DNA from: Urechis unicinctus
Lineage: Eukaryota; Annelida; Polychaeta; Xenopneusta; Urechidae
NCBI GenBank assembly: GCA_034190875.2
Contig: CM067348.1
Coordinates: 25,286,343-25,350,342 of the forward strand
DNA: 64,000 nucleotides
Direction: 5' to 3'
The notes under the pieces are model-generated. The model made no database searches, had not been told where the DNA came from, and was given only the letters and a program-made list of their open reading frames with translations. The position numbers were made by a program, and so were the translations under genes. Of this stretch, positions 49,688 to 60,719 are shown one piece after another (position 1 is the stretch's first letter; each line of letters begins with the position of its first letter).

Positions 49688-51019
49688 ATGGTTTATCGTT
49701 GTTGTGTTGGGGGCTGCTCGCGTACCAGTCGAGACGGCGTGAGCTTGTTCAAGTTTCCTGGTAAGGACGATTTGGAAAAAAACCAATGGACTGACAAGGT
49801 ACTACGATCGCAAGACAAATGGCCGGGCCCGGGCAAGTACTCGTTTGTGCGCTCGCTTCATTTCACTGAGGAATGTTTTGAGCAGGCACCGAAACTTAGA
49901 GAAGAGCTTGGTTGGATACCACGGTGTAAGCGGGTTTTGAAGCAAGATGCTGTGCCTACTCTTTTTTCGAAGGCCTCTGCTGTCAAGCAAGCAAGAAAGG
50001 ATGGTGAGGCAATTGAACCCCTCCCACCCCAGCCCAAGAAAAGCAGACCTGCCTTTATCAAGAGAGAGAAGCACAGGTTTACATCCACAGCTTGAAGGCA
50101 ATGCTGCTAGGAAGAAATGGCTGGAACCAGGTTCGACTTTCTGGGCATCATATTTTATTCATTATTTAGTAAATAGCCTAGTTATATGCCTTTACAAGTT
50201 TTATGAGATGCTTATGTCATATTTTTCTACAAAATACTGCAATGATCGAGCTACCAAATTTACTTACATAACTTGGTTGTAACAGGCAGTCATGTAGCTG
50301 TTAAGCTTGAGAAGTTGGTCAACAACAATCTACTTTGCCAGGATGTTCGCAAACTATCAGGCGACTTGCAAACATCATCGGTTGAAGCATTCCATAGTTT
50401 GGTCAACCACTTCGCCCTCAAGATGCTGGTCTTCTTCTATGAGGGTATGGTTGCCAGGCAAGTACTATTCTTATGATATAATTTGTTGCTTTTTACAGTC
50501 ACTAAATTTGTTTACATGTGCTGATATGCCAAATATATATAGGTCACGTATAATTGGTTCATTGTATCACAGATTGAGACTGGCTGCCCTCCATTACAAT
50601 GAAAATGGAGGAAGAGAACAGGCGACAACAGAAGCTGGGAATCCAGTCTTCAAGCTAAGATACCCCAAGTTTAAGCAGGGTCATGTTGTCACTAAACTAG
50701 CAACAAAGGGAACATTTGGTGAATATTTTTACTGATATATAAAATGTAAACAACAGCAAATTCATTTACCATGGGGATATAAGTTATAAGCGACAGCATG
50801 GTGTGCAAGCTGTGAATTGATTCCTGTTATGTTTCAGAGTATTTCGAGTGCCTGATGGCTGAGTTCTTGCTGGTTTGCTATGAGCCAACCCTGCCCAAGA
50901 CAGAAGCACCACCTCCAATGTGTGCAGATGCGGTGAGACCAGATCCAGGACAAGCCATTGAGGCACACCAGAGTAGGTTCCGCATGTATCAAGACAAGTT
51001 CTATGTGAGTGGAGGGTAG
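49688..51019 (+). pseudogene. THAP-domain transposase-like gene lacking its catalytic core
   Basis: The first exon (ATG 49688) encodes a THAP zinc finger: CCVGGC near the N-terminus, an invariant-type Trp (NQWTDKV), then a His (SLHFTEECF) and a proline-containing C-terminal end (AVPTLF). THAP domains bind DNA in P-element, Kolobok and related transposases. From about 50091 the sequence resembles the C-terminal part of a large THAP transposase-like family. Segments about 50091-50130, 50285-50457, 50573-50718 and 50838-51019 join in phase (RKKWLEPGS, SSVEAFHSLVNHFALK, YEGMVAR, LRLAALHYNENGGREQ, FECLMAEFLL) and end in TAG at 51017-51019. One intron has a GC donor (50458). The several-hundred-residue middle with the RNase H-like core is missing, and the THAP frame meets TGA at 50093-50095. 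It is an internally deleted copy. Confidence 0.75.
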
Positions 51020-53745
51020 AGGAATCCTTGATAGTCTGGTGCTGGGAAGTTATCTCGTATTGTTGTAACTGCGCAGGCTGGTAACGGAACTCTTATCTTT
51101 TGTTCAAGATGTCCCCAGCACCAGCGAACAAACTGTCTGTATGCAGTATACCTGTTGTTGATTTGTTAGGTTCAGAGAGTCAATGAAGAGATAAACAAGG
51201 AGATTTAGATGCAAAGTATTCCATTAGCTAGTACGACAATTGCAGAGAGTCCCCACTAGATGGAGCAGTGGTTAGATATGATAATATAACACACCAGAGG
51301 GGGCTGCAGTAGTTGCCGCCAAAACACCTGTAACGCCTGTATAATAACCATGTGACATTGTTGATTTATCCATGCTCAAATATTTTTTGTCATACCAGTT
51401 TCAATAAGTTTAATGAAATTGTAAATAATGACCGCTAGCCTTCGTACTGATTTACGTGTAAATAATAGAAAAAACCGTCATCGTTGTACATCATTATCTG
51501 ACATGTGCACGTGTTGTTGTCTGTAGGAGAAATATTTCACTTGCAAGGCCCAAGGGTTCAAACAGATTGGTCTGAAACCAGGATGCTGGGTTATGCAACC
51601 AATGGGAATGGGGCTGTTCTCTATGGAGGTCATGACTCGAAGAATCTCCACACAGCACACAGATTCTTCCACCTCTGCCATTGGTTGACAGTAGCCACAC
51701 AAACACCTGTCACATGATGTAGTGATGGGAATATTAATTGTATGTAATAAAGGATGATATATTGTATGGCAAATATCTTTTAGCCTCAACATAGATACTC
51801 TGATGTAACAATGACCACAATGATAATATGATACCATAATCTTCACTTCCTTAAGTCCAGTTATACATTCATTTATGGGCTAACTAAAAATCCTATAAGA
51901 ATACAGCTGTGGTACTTGCTCTCCTATATATGTTCTGGCTCAGAATCAATCTACATCAACTTTTAAAAATATTGTAATCAGCCTAAGTCCGAAATTAGTT
52001 GTAGTTTGTTTACAATTTGTGTGCCACCAACATTCACTTCCATTTTGTAACCCCGTAACATTGCTCGAGATTCACATACCAGTGCTTGCATATTCTCAGT
52101 GACACACACTGAAACGTGATCGGTGACGTACCCGCTGTGATACGGCCATCAGTGAGTGGAGGGTAGAGGAATCCTTGATAGTCTGGTGCTGGGAAGTTAT
52201 CTCCTATTGTTGTAAAAGCGCAGACTGATAACGGAACTCTATCTTTTGTCCAAGATGTTCCCAGCACCAGCGAACAAACTGCCTGTATGCAGTATACCTG
52301 TAACGCCTGTAAAATTGTTGATTTAACCATGCTCAAATATTTTTTGTCATACCAGTATCAATAAGTATAATTAAATCGTAAATAATGACTGCTAGCCTTC
52401 GTACAGATTTATGTGTAAATAATAAAAACCATTGTCACCCTTGTACATCAATAAAAGAGGATCTATATTTGTTAACAGCAGTCCGAAATTAGTTTGTTTG
52501 CAATTCGTGTGGAGGAGCATTTACATCTACATGGTACACCTTTGTAAACATGAACCCTTGCAACCACTTGAGTTGATAAAAACTTTGTGATATCTCAAGT
52601 TTGCTGTCTGATATGGAAGAATTATTTGCTGCAAAGCTCTATTGTATGCTGTTAGGAAAAGAGGTTACATATTTTGTTGGTAAAATTTATGGATTAACTT
52701 CGTTACATGCCAACACATATACGATGAACTGGTGCACAAGTACGATCAGACATAGTTTACCAAGCATTGTTCTGTAGCCACCCTATGTCCTGGGCAGGAT
52801 TAGCTCCGGTGTAACGGTAACATGAATTTATACCGTTACGAACAGTTAGTCAAACACAGTCGGCGATATTTAGTTTGGACTATATCTCGCGAAGGGCTAC
52901 ATTTCGCACCTAGAAAATAACATATATCAAGAGCCTTTACAAAAAATAGACCTTTCGCTCCAAAAAACTTACCACCACTCGACGCTATTCTCCAATGAAT
53001 GCCATCGATAGTTCGTTTCCGAACAAATCGCGATACGAAGTCTGCCATTTTGGAAACTATTAATTCTCGCGATTTCCCGCATTGCCTTAGCATCCCAAGT
53101 GGGGGGCACTTACCCTAACTTGGATAGGAGTGTGCCGCGGGACCTCGAAATCCCGTACCCGTTGAACTCGTTGAGAATGAGAAAAAAAGTATACTCCATC
53201 GTACAAGGTATTATGCGATTGTCTAACCCGTCGTAAAAGTCGAGATGTCGAAAAAACCACCCCCTTCGTGCGGCACATGTATACTATATCCTTACACTTA
53301 AGTGCCCCCCCCCCGGGCTTAGCATTAGACTTCGTCATTCTGTAAACAAACATGTTGCTGTGTTTCTGACTTTTTACCGCTTCCCAAATTGATCGAACTA
53401 TAAAAAAAATACCATGGATGAAATCCTCCGCCGAAAAGGGATAAAATCGTCCGTAAAACATCATTGCATTCTATAACTCCATCACTTGTGTATGTTTTGT
53501 GCTTGGTAGTTGTCTGAATCGATCTAAAAATATTCGCATTGCGTTGTTTCGAAAAAAGGTAAGACGTCTACGCCGACGTCTTGTAGGGCTAGGGCAGGAT
53601 GACCTGCGTGAGACCCAGACGCAGCAGTTACATCGCCAATGTCTTTTTTCTCTTCATCGGAGACGTCTGAATCGCTCATTTCTGGTTCGAATCTGTAAGG
53701 CAAAATTTGCTCTGCCAACGATGGTCTGCCAATGATCTGTGCCAT
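51001..53745 (-). CDS. Stand-alone P2X7-type intracellular ('ballast') domain protein, possibly decayed
   Basis: Three minus-strand exon-like pieces are seen. The first has a probable start at 53745 (MAQIIGRPSLAEQILPYRFE) followed by an acidic Ser/Asp/Glu segment. The second, 51541-51706, has a Cys/Pro-rich pattern (CLCGYCQPM, VCCVEI, CITQHPGFRPICLN). The third, 51001-51151, reads TAYRQFVRWCWGHLEQKIRV, then PACAVTTIRDNFP and GFLYPPLT plus stop. This Cys-rich region corresponds to the zinc-binding ballast domain at the C-terminus of vertebrate P2X7 receptors, which occurs without the channel in many invertebrates. No P2X channel part is visible here. I could not make the junction between the last two pieces keep frame, so it may be a pseudogene. 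The last exon overlaps the end of the opposing THAP gene by 19 bp. Confidence 0.65.
51005..51480 (+). repeat. Direct repeat, copy 1 (ballast-domain last exon and flank)
   Basis: This aligns with 52150-52460: both carry 'gtgagtggagggtagagg', 'ggtgctgggaagttatctc', 'cccagcaccagcgaac' and 'ccatgctcaaatattttttg' in the same order. Copy 1 alone contains an extra 150 bp (about 51160-51330). Confidence 0.9.
51253..51306 (+). promoter_or_regulatory. Two CTCF-like motifs
   Basis: CCACTAGATGGAGCA at 51253-51267 and ACACCAGAGGGGGCTG at 51291-51306 both fit the CTCF core CCACYAGRKGG, apart from the first base of the second. Both lie in the 150-bp segment unique to repeat copy 1. Binding is inference from sequence only. 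Confidence 0.4.
52150..52470 (-). pseudogene. Duplicated, frameshifted copy of the ballast-domain last exon
   Basis: On the minus strand 52150-52308 reads AYRQFVRWCWEHLGQKI, then needs a frame change to continue VPLSVCA and DNFPAPDYQGFLYPPL. The stop codon after PPLT is lost. It is a decayed copy of 51001-51151 lying in the first intron of the ballast gene. Confidence 0.8.
52471..53523. other. Within ballast-gene intron or unassigned foreign DNA
   Basis: I see no supportable exon. A C-run lies at 53308-53318. Open frames on the minus strand (52836-53464) have no recognisable content. Confidence 0.4.
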
Positions 53746-53838
53746 ACCATGTCTCTTCGCCGCTCTTCTGAAGTGATGAAATAGCAAAATTACCAACAGC
53801 CATTTTGCGCTAATCGTAGTGCAGATCCACACTCCCCC

Positions 53839-53856
53839 GCAGTGCATTATGGGATA
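53839..53856 (-). promoter_or_regulatory. ZNF143/Staf-type binding site upstream of the ballast gene
   Basis: The minus strand reads ATCCCATAATGCACTGCG. It fits the 18-position Staf consensus YWCCCRNMATSCMYYRCR at all but the first base. It lies about 95 bp upstream of the proposed start codon (53745), in promoter position and orientation. Confidence 0.45.
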
Positions 53857-54980
53857 CGCTATGCTATAAGCACTGCAACAAGTTGGAAAATGTGGCAGAT
53901 CACCAAATTGTTTTAAGTGACAATAAAAAAATCAGTTACATTTTTTTTAAATGTCATTTAATATTTTAAAGCAGAAAGTGAATCTATATTGCCTGAAAAA
54001 GTGAATTTAGTCTTGCTGGAGAGGGAGACTTGTGGAATTATATCTTCTTTCAGCTGCTCACTTTTGATGAGTGAGCAGTATATGCATTGGTCTTGTGTCT
54101 GCTTTTACTCAGCTAACAGCGGCCATGTGTTGCTGTCTGCTAAAGTAGTTCGGCGCCCCAGAATTTGTGTGACCTTGACATTTGCTAATCCACTTGTAGC
54201 AGTGGTAAAAGTTTTGACTGAGCCACAGCGCTGGAGTGTGAGTGCAGATCGCGCTTCGCAACAAAAACAATTCTGGTGCTGACGTCATGTGCAGGCAATG
54301 AATTATTCATGAGCTTGTCATCTCAATACGCCGGATTCATCTTTAAAGTCGAATTTCGATCCGAAAGCGCACACTTTGACAATTGATACATAGACAGAAT
54401 TGATACTTCTGGATCTATTGATCTTTTGTATGTTAATTTTTATGTATTGGAATACTTAAATACGTTGTCGATTTTACCAACTGACCACTTGCCATTTTGA
54501 TTTTATTGCAAACTTTACACTGTTGATTGGAATGCTAATAAAGAATATATTTCATAACCATCTTTTATCTTATTATGTTTGCTATGTCTTTGATGTTAAT
54601 GGCCAGCATTGGTACAAATAGACAACCTGCCCCACAGTAAGTGGGATCTGTGTAGTATCACAGAAGATCATTGAAATGAGTTGGAGTTATTGAAAGTGTC
54701 TACATCAATTCATCACGAAAGGGCACAATGATACCATCAGCGGAAAAAAGCCGAAATATCACCGCCCAAAATCCATCCCCCGATAAATTGCCGCTCCAGC
54801 GTTAAAAAAAACGAGGCTTCAAGGGATGCCTACGTCAGCGGAATAGGGGACCTAAATCACGTAAAAAAACGGAGCCGGAGCCTGACTGGCTATGTACACC
54901 TACTACTCCTTACAAAGCATTGCTTCGACCTTAGTAATGATAACAATAAAGATGCACTACGAAACTGTACTTAATCATAT
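53857..54980. other. Foreign block between the ballast gene and resumed calpain homology
   Basis: I see no gene. Inverted homology with the left arm restarts near 54980 (left about 575). The foreign block therefore ends between 53.9 and 54.98 kb. Confidence 0.5.
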
Positions 54981-55790
54981 GATAAGCATTAACATCAACT
55001 CAGAGTAAATTACCGTACTCACATCTATTGAGCAGCCCATGAGTGAACGACGACATTGAGCTTTATGCATGATTTTGAAAATGTCCTCTGGGGCTTCTTC
55101 TCGCAGTTTGAACTTTTCCACAACGCCTCCTGTAAAGTCTGTGAGGGCTTTCGAGGTCAGACCTCCGTTGAGAGCCTCGTAACAACTGTTGAGTCTTCAC
55201 ATGATGTGGAGTATAGAAAACAAATACAATATACGATTACAATATCCACTCTCCAACACAATTCTCATATGAACAAACGCAAGGATAATGTCTTCCATCT
55301 AAACCCACATCAATAAAAACATGAATTACTTGCTCTACCAATAACCTAAAGCAATTAACACATGCACAAAATCATCCACCAATTCTTGCATCCATTAACA
55401 CTATTATAACTGGATTCATAAACTACAAACAAAATAAAATATGAACTATTTATCAGCATTCACGACCCTAAAATGAAATTGTGCGCCAAATAATCTACTC
55501 ACTTAGCATACGCTTTTTCCAGCAGTGCGCTCCAGAACTCGTTCCTTTCATCTGAGTGCATGTACATAAGCTTACCGTTGTTACAGGGCAGTCTGTCATC
55601 GATACACACCTCCAACCAGCGGCCATATTGCCAGATCTCAAACCGGAACACTCCTGGATAAGCAAAAAGCATTATTGCATGTTATAAACAAAAACATCTT
55701 TTATTTATGTCAAAGTCTGCAACAAAACAGGTTTTTATTTAAGGCCAGTGAAGTAGGTACAAAAGTTTACATCCAATAAGAGCGAAACAT

Positions 55791-58249
55791 CCCAGATAAC
55801 ACAACGCCAGCGGCCCACTGGTGGCTACCGTCGGCAGTTCCCAGCTGACCGGCGGCCCAACGGTGGCTCGTCTTCGTCTGGATGTCTGCCATCGCGTCAT
55901 CTAGCTGCATCTTTGCAAATTAGTAACGACCTTAACCTTAGTTCAGTCGCTGAATGTTGGCGGTTATTTGGAAATTTGTAAAAATCGCTCAGTATTCATC
56001 ACTTCTACTGTGTTAGGTGAGTTGCAGGTACTTTTATCCATTTTAAATACGTATAAAGATAATACATGGGATATGAAAACATCTAGTATTCATCGCATTT
56101 CTTTGTATTTGGTTGGGTTTTTTTCATGAAATTGACCCGAGTTGGATTTAAGCGCATTCAATTACAATGGGACATCTCACCACCGAGTCAGAAAAATGTG
56201 AGTTTCATGAATATCAGGCGATTACTACCCTCTGGTCATTTTTGGTCACACAAATATTGTACAGGGTAAATATTGACATTATAATGGTACACATATTTGG
56301 AACTTATTGCCTCTGACATTCCAAATAACACAAAAATATGTTATTAAAAGTGAAATATTTCCGTAATACAGGTCGCATTCTTCCAAGAATGACGAGGAAG
56401 AAGCAGAGCCAGCCCAGAAACTGCAGTTTGACATGTAGGTATCTCACCTGTACCACAGGTTTTTTTTTGTGTTCAACATGTGAAATCAAACCCACATGCA
56501 GTAAATAGTACCTTAATGATATTTTCAACAGTGATTTGGAGGGAGACAGTGTCAAGGCCTCACAGAAAAAGAAGGTGTTGGCTCAATTAGAAGTCCCTAT
56601 AAGTTACCTCTTCTTCCATGGTAACATTAAATATGGATTGATTTGCTTTGTTTAACATTAGAAAAGGGATATCAAGTTACTAAAAAAAGTTAGATTAACA
56701 TGCCTTTGATAAATGTTTCTACAGATATATATTGTGGGCGATCCACAATTCTCTTGGGTTGTGCTCAGCACACCAAACCTTCCCAAGCAGCCTTGACCGA
56801 AACAAAATGATTCCACATGTAATTTTTTTTACTCGGTAACTGATGTGTCATCATATTTGCTAGTAACACATTTCTATGATGGTTTCTATTGTTGTGTTGA
56901 ATTGTTGATATAAAATTATGTGCCTTTGCATTTATTCTGTTTGCATTTATTCTTGCAGACACACAACAAGCAGAAAATCAGCTGGTACACCTTCCAGGTA
57001 AACTTGATTGCATATAAATGATGGATATGTTTTAAAAACAATAATATTAATGCCAATAATTATACTAGTTGCAATATATATCTATGTAGCATTGGTTAGC
57101 TGGGGCATTGTTGTTGTCTTGCCAGAGTGAGCATGCCTGCTCTGCACAGTACAGTAGATGCTGGCATAAATATGTCTGTGGACTCCTTCGAAAGGTAAAT
57201 TTGTATAATATATATGTTTACACAGACTAGAAGAAGCTTCTGTTTGCAACTATTATAGTTTAGCATTTCACATTTAAACATAATTTCCATTACATACAGC
57301 ATTACATAAACAGAATATGTAGCATACATGGTGTGTTGATATCGATTTACGTCATATATTTACTTTTGAATTTTCACATTTGTTGGTTAGTTTTCTCTCA
57401 ACCCTGGGTGGATATTCCGCCAAAGAGGTGATCCACAGAATGATGTGTTCTCTATTCATAGCAAACCTGGCCAGGCGGTTTAACTGGTCCGGTAGGCCCC
57501 CAAGCTGATTCTGGGCAAGCTGGAACTCACTGCTGTTATTCTAGGTAGTAAATTTATACCACATCTTATATTTTGTAGGGATTTATTTTTACAGAAGCTG
57601 GGAAAATGAACCTCCTCACGGAACCCCAGATGGAGGCTGACATTTGGATGTAGTTTAAGGATGCAGGTGACAGGGATGGCGGGCAAAAGATGCGGTTCCA
57701 ACAGAAAGACGGCAAGTGATATCATGTTGTTTATGAAAAGAATTCCTCACATGTCAATTAATTTCTTTTATGAAGTAATATGATTAATATGTTGCCCTAG
57801 GCATCCAAATCATTCACCAGCCACATGCTGCTATTTTCCTGTGTGATTGGTAATTTAATTATAATCTTTCAGTGAAAAAATTGTATATAAATATAATTAT
57901 TGTTAATAAAAATCTTCATGCCTACTTGATTTCAGAAAAAAAACCCTGAATGAAGAGCTACAGATGACAAGGCTCGCCGCACTTATTGATTATAACGATT
58001 TGTCTTCTGAGGAAGAAATTTAGTTTTCTTAATAAGCTGATTGAAATATGGTGCTGCTGTTCTTCTTTGTATATTAGTTTGAGGCATTTTTAAATACTTG
58101 ATGAGTTATCGGTGGGCCACTGTCGACCCGTCGGCTTGCCACTATGAGCTTGCTCCCGTAGGGCCGACGACTATCAGCTGGTCACGCCACCGGTGGACCA
58201 TCAGCCGCCGACGGCCCACCGGTGGCCCATCAGCGTTGTGCTATCTGGG
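55791..58249 (+). mobile_element. 2.46 kb TIR DNA transposon with a DUF4806-like gene
   Basis: The left end CCCAGATAACACAACGC and the reverse complement of the right end (CCCAGATAGCACAACGC) match for about 17 bases. Similarity then continues in a GC-rich subterminal region for about 45 bases with repeated 'ggcccaccggtgg'-type words. Both ends are flanked by AT. A longer target duplication is not clear. Inside are the decayed exons of one plus-strand gene. I do not recognise the superfamily with certainty. Confidence 0.85.
56370..58022 (+). pseudogene. Decayed gene with DUF4806-like domain inside the TIR transposon
   Basis: Exon-like segments with splice borders occur at about 56371-56434, 56532-56620, 56960-56997, 57391-57540, 57593-57712 and 57936-58022. 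The segment at 57393-57502 reads LGGYSAKEVIHRMMCSLFIA and then LARRFNWSGR, the pattern I know from DUF4806 proteins (a domain often found in transposon-borne genes); it then hits TGA at 57506. Another stop follows DIWM near 57650. The last piece ends LSSEEEI plus stop. The protein is not complete. Confidence 0.6.
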
Positions 58250-60390
58250 ATCGAACTGTTGGTATTGAATCAGTTAACTGCGCATTGCTAGCATCTTAAA
58301 ATATAGCAAAACCCTCAACCATTGTCCTTGCATTAGCAGGCTTATAATGTTTATAGTTTATTATAAAACGATATGATATTTCGAATAATGTTCTATATAA
58401 TCCAAAGCATATCCAAAGCAATTTTTGCTAAATATATGTAGTTGTAATAAATCTTTAGTTTTCCCAAGTGCCCAATTCCAAATATTAAAAAAAATTTTAT
58501 AAAAATTTCCACCGCTTATAAAATAGTCAATTCAAGTTCGATGGGAAAAAAATTAGGGTCAAATGTTTTATGTGACAGCCTCAGTCGCGTCATGAGATTT
58601 CATGGATGTCGATGACGTCACTTCCGGTATATAACAAAGAGTTACAAGATTAGTTACTAATATCTCCGTGTATAACATTTCGATTTTAAAAAAGTTTACA
58701 TATTCTGGAAGTTTATAATTAAATTGCAAACTTTTTATGAATATAAATTTATAAACTATTTGAAATTTGTTATTGATACGCCAATTATTGTCCGATCGTA
58801 ATAAACTTAACATTTTCTGAAAGCTAAAAACATTATCAAATCTTTATTATGAGCATATTTTATCATAATATTCGTCGTTTTCAAAGCGTAGTATCCCAGT
58901 TATATTTCAAATGAGGATAGCCCATTCTACTCTGAATGACCAACCACCGCGTTATCGGCCGTCACGTGACCCACCACCATGTGATTTTTTTTTTCATGTT
59001 TAGCTTTTGATTTCAGTGAAAACTGTTGGTTAAGCTACAAGTGACTACACGTGACGTCACGAAAAGTGGCCAATATGATGGTTATTCGTAACAAGATGAT
59101 ATTTGGCCTGAAGTTTTTAATAAAGCCGTCGCGTTGTCGCTGCTGTTTGATCCAGGTCTCCCAAGATGGCGCTCCACTTGGCAGTCCCTTTCGGTTAACC
59201 GATATGCACGTGCTGTGGGAAGAAAAGGAAACACTAAACAAATAACCAAATACACAGCGAGGCGTTCACCCGTAGAAGTCTCTGTGCGAATGTGGCGTCC
59301 ATGTCCCGCTACTGAAGGCGTAACAGTAACGGACTGGTGCACAAAACATGAATTACCACTGACACCACTGTCAATATGTCAACTAACGTCACTTTGCGGC
59401 CGTTGTGAGATGTGTATTAAGATATATCGGCGACGATTGGTGGTCGCGCTCTACGAGAACAACAGTTTTTTAAACTGCTTCTACGTTTGACTTAAATATA
59501 ATAAAACATTTATATATTACCTTTTCATCCAAGAATGTACAAACAACGCTGAACTCAGCGTCGTCGGTCTAGCGTATTACTGTGTAGTGGACCGATTTAT
59601 CAGGAGCGATTGACAATAAGGTGAGATGGACTTAAAATATGTGGAGGGTGATGGGAATGATTGAGAATTCGTGGGGGATAGCGGTAAATAATTATTGGAG
59701 GAATACTGAGACTAAATGGAGGAATAATAAGACTACATAGGTGCACTACTAAACCCGATTAACGATTTACAGCGAGTTAACTATAGCAGAGCAAAACTAG
59801 CTCACTGTGCACCTTCACAGAAGCTTGCTTGCAGTGGACCCTCATATCGACAAACGCATGTGCTTGGTTTCCACTCTGCATGACAGTGTCGATAGACAAT
59901 AATCTGCCATGTTTATTGTCAATTAAATTGGTTTGGTGATTAATGTAATCATCACGAAGAACAAACAGAACATCCGGCGAAACATTACACCGAGAAGGAA
60001 TGTTCGAATTGTACTGCCTCATACAACCTTGCAATTATTGCTTTTAACTTAAACATTTCAGTCGTCGTTCGTCGTTGACCTCAACCCGGGGCTTACATTA
60101 TATTTTGGCGACGCTAGGTGCCCTCGATGCCCCAGCAAAGGTTTGACACTTAGTATTAAAAACTACTGTTGTAGCACATCAACAAGCCATTAATATATCA
60201 ATTATTTATTCATCTATCCGTGACTTTACAATCAATGTCAACTTAAGCGTCGTCAGTAAGTTACTCGGTGATATTTGGAATGACGCCCAGATACGAAAAG
60301 GTCTTACCTGCTCACCGGCTGATGGGTCGCCTACAGCATCACTACACAACACCCCCTTTTCTCATCAACACCCTTCCTTTGTATATGCGT
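58250..60390. other. Gene-free stretch right of the TIR transposon
   Basis: AT-rich sequence with a GC-richer patch at 59100-59450, where both strands stay open for 60-118 codons without recognisable content. If calpain upstream introns are shared with the left arm, the match lies outside the window. Confidence 0.5.
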
Positions 60391-60391
60391 G

Positions 60392-60719
60392 TGTATGTAT
60401 GTATGTATGTATGTATGTATGTATGTATGTATGTATGTATGTATGTATGTATGTATGTATGTATGTATGTATGTATGTATGTATGTATGTATGTATGTAT
60501 GTATGTATGTATGTATGTATGTATGTATGTCTGTATGTATGTATGTATGTATGTATGTATGTATGTATGTATGTATGTATGTCTGTATGTATGTCTGTAT
60601 GTCTGTCTGTATGTATGTATGTGTCTGTATGTATGTATGTATGTATGTATGTATGTATGTATGTATGTATGTATGTATGTATGTATGTATGTATGTATGT
60701 ATGTATGTATGTATGTATG
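60392..60719 (+). repeat. (ATGT)n microsatellite, about 330 bp
   Basis: About 80 tetranucleotide units, with a few CTGT interruptions between 60530 and 60630, followed to 60885 by a degenerate GT-rich tail. It generates long artificial open frames in all phases on both strands. Confidence 0.98.

Larger units (their letters stand above)
46896..55653 (-). pseudogene. Calpain pseudogene, right-arm copy
   Basis: Minus-strand remains of the calpain duplicated from the left arm. Exons 55503-55653 ([20 protein letters not shown]; one exon further 5' than the left arm shows) and 55023-55194 are open. Exons equivalent to left 1160-2442 are absent, replaced by 6.4 kb of foreign DNA. The domain III exon (48340-48483) is cut at its 5' end and has TAA at 48393-48395. 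The first EF-hand exon (about 47967-48105) is frameshifted. The 47818-47875 exon is open; 47467-47535 has TAG at 47488-47490. Exons equivalent to 4326-4362, 5760-5838 and 7117-7390 are gone. The last exon (46896-46922, LTLLSMYS) is intact. It cannot encode a protease. Confidence 0.9.
38810..55660 (-). repeat. Right arm of the large inverted duplication
   Basis: This is the reverse-complement partner of the left arm. It is longer because it keeps SPCS2 exons 1-4 (deleted from the left arm) and has gained foreign sequence: about 39.5-40.1 kb, about 48.06-48.29 kb, and 48.5-55.0 kb. It lacks the left-arm segments that hold calpain exons at 1160-2442, 4326-4362, 5760-5838 and 7117-7390. Beyond 55660 the match would lie left of the window start and cannot be tested. 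Confidence 0.88.
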
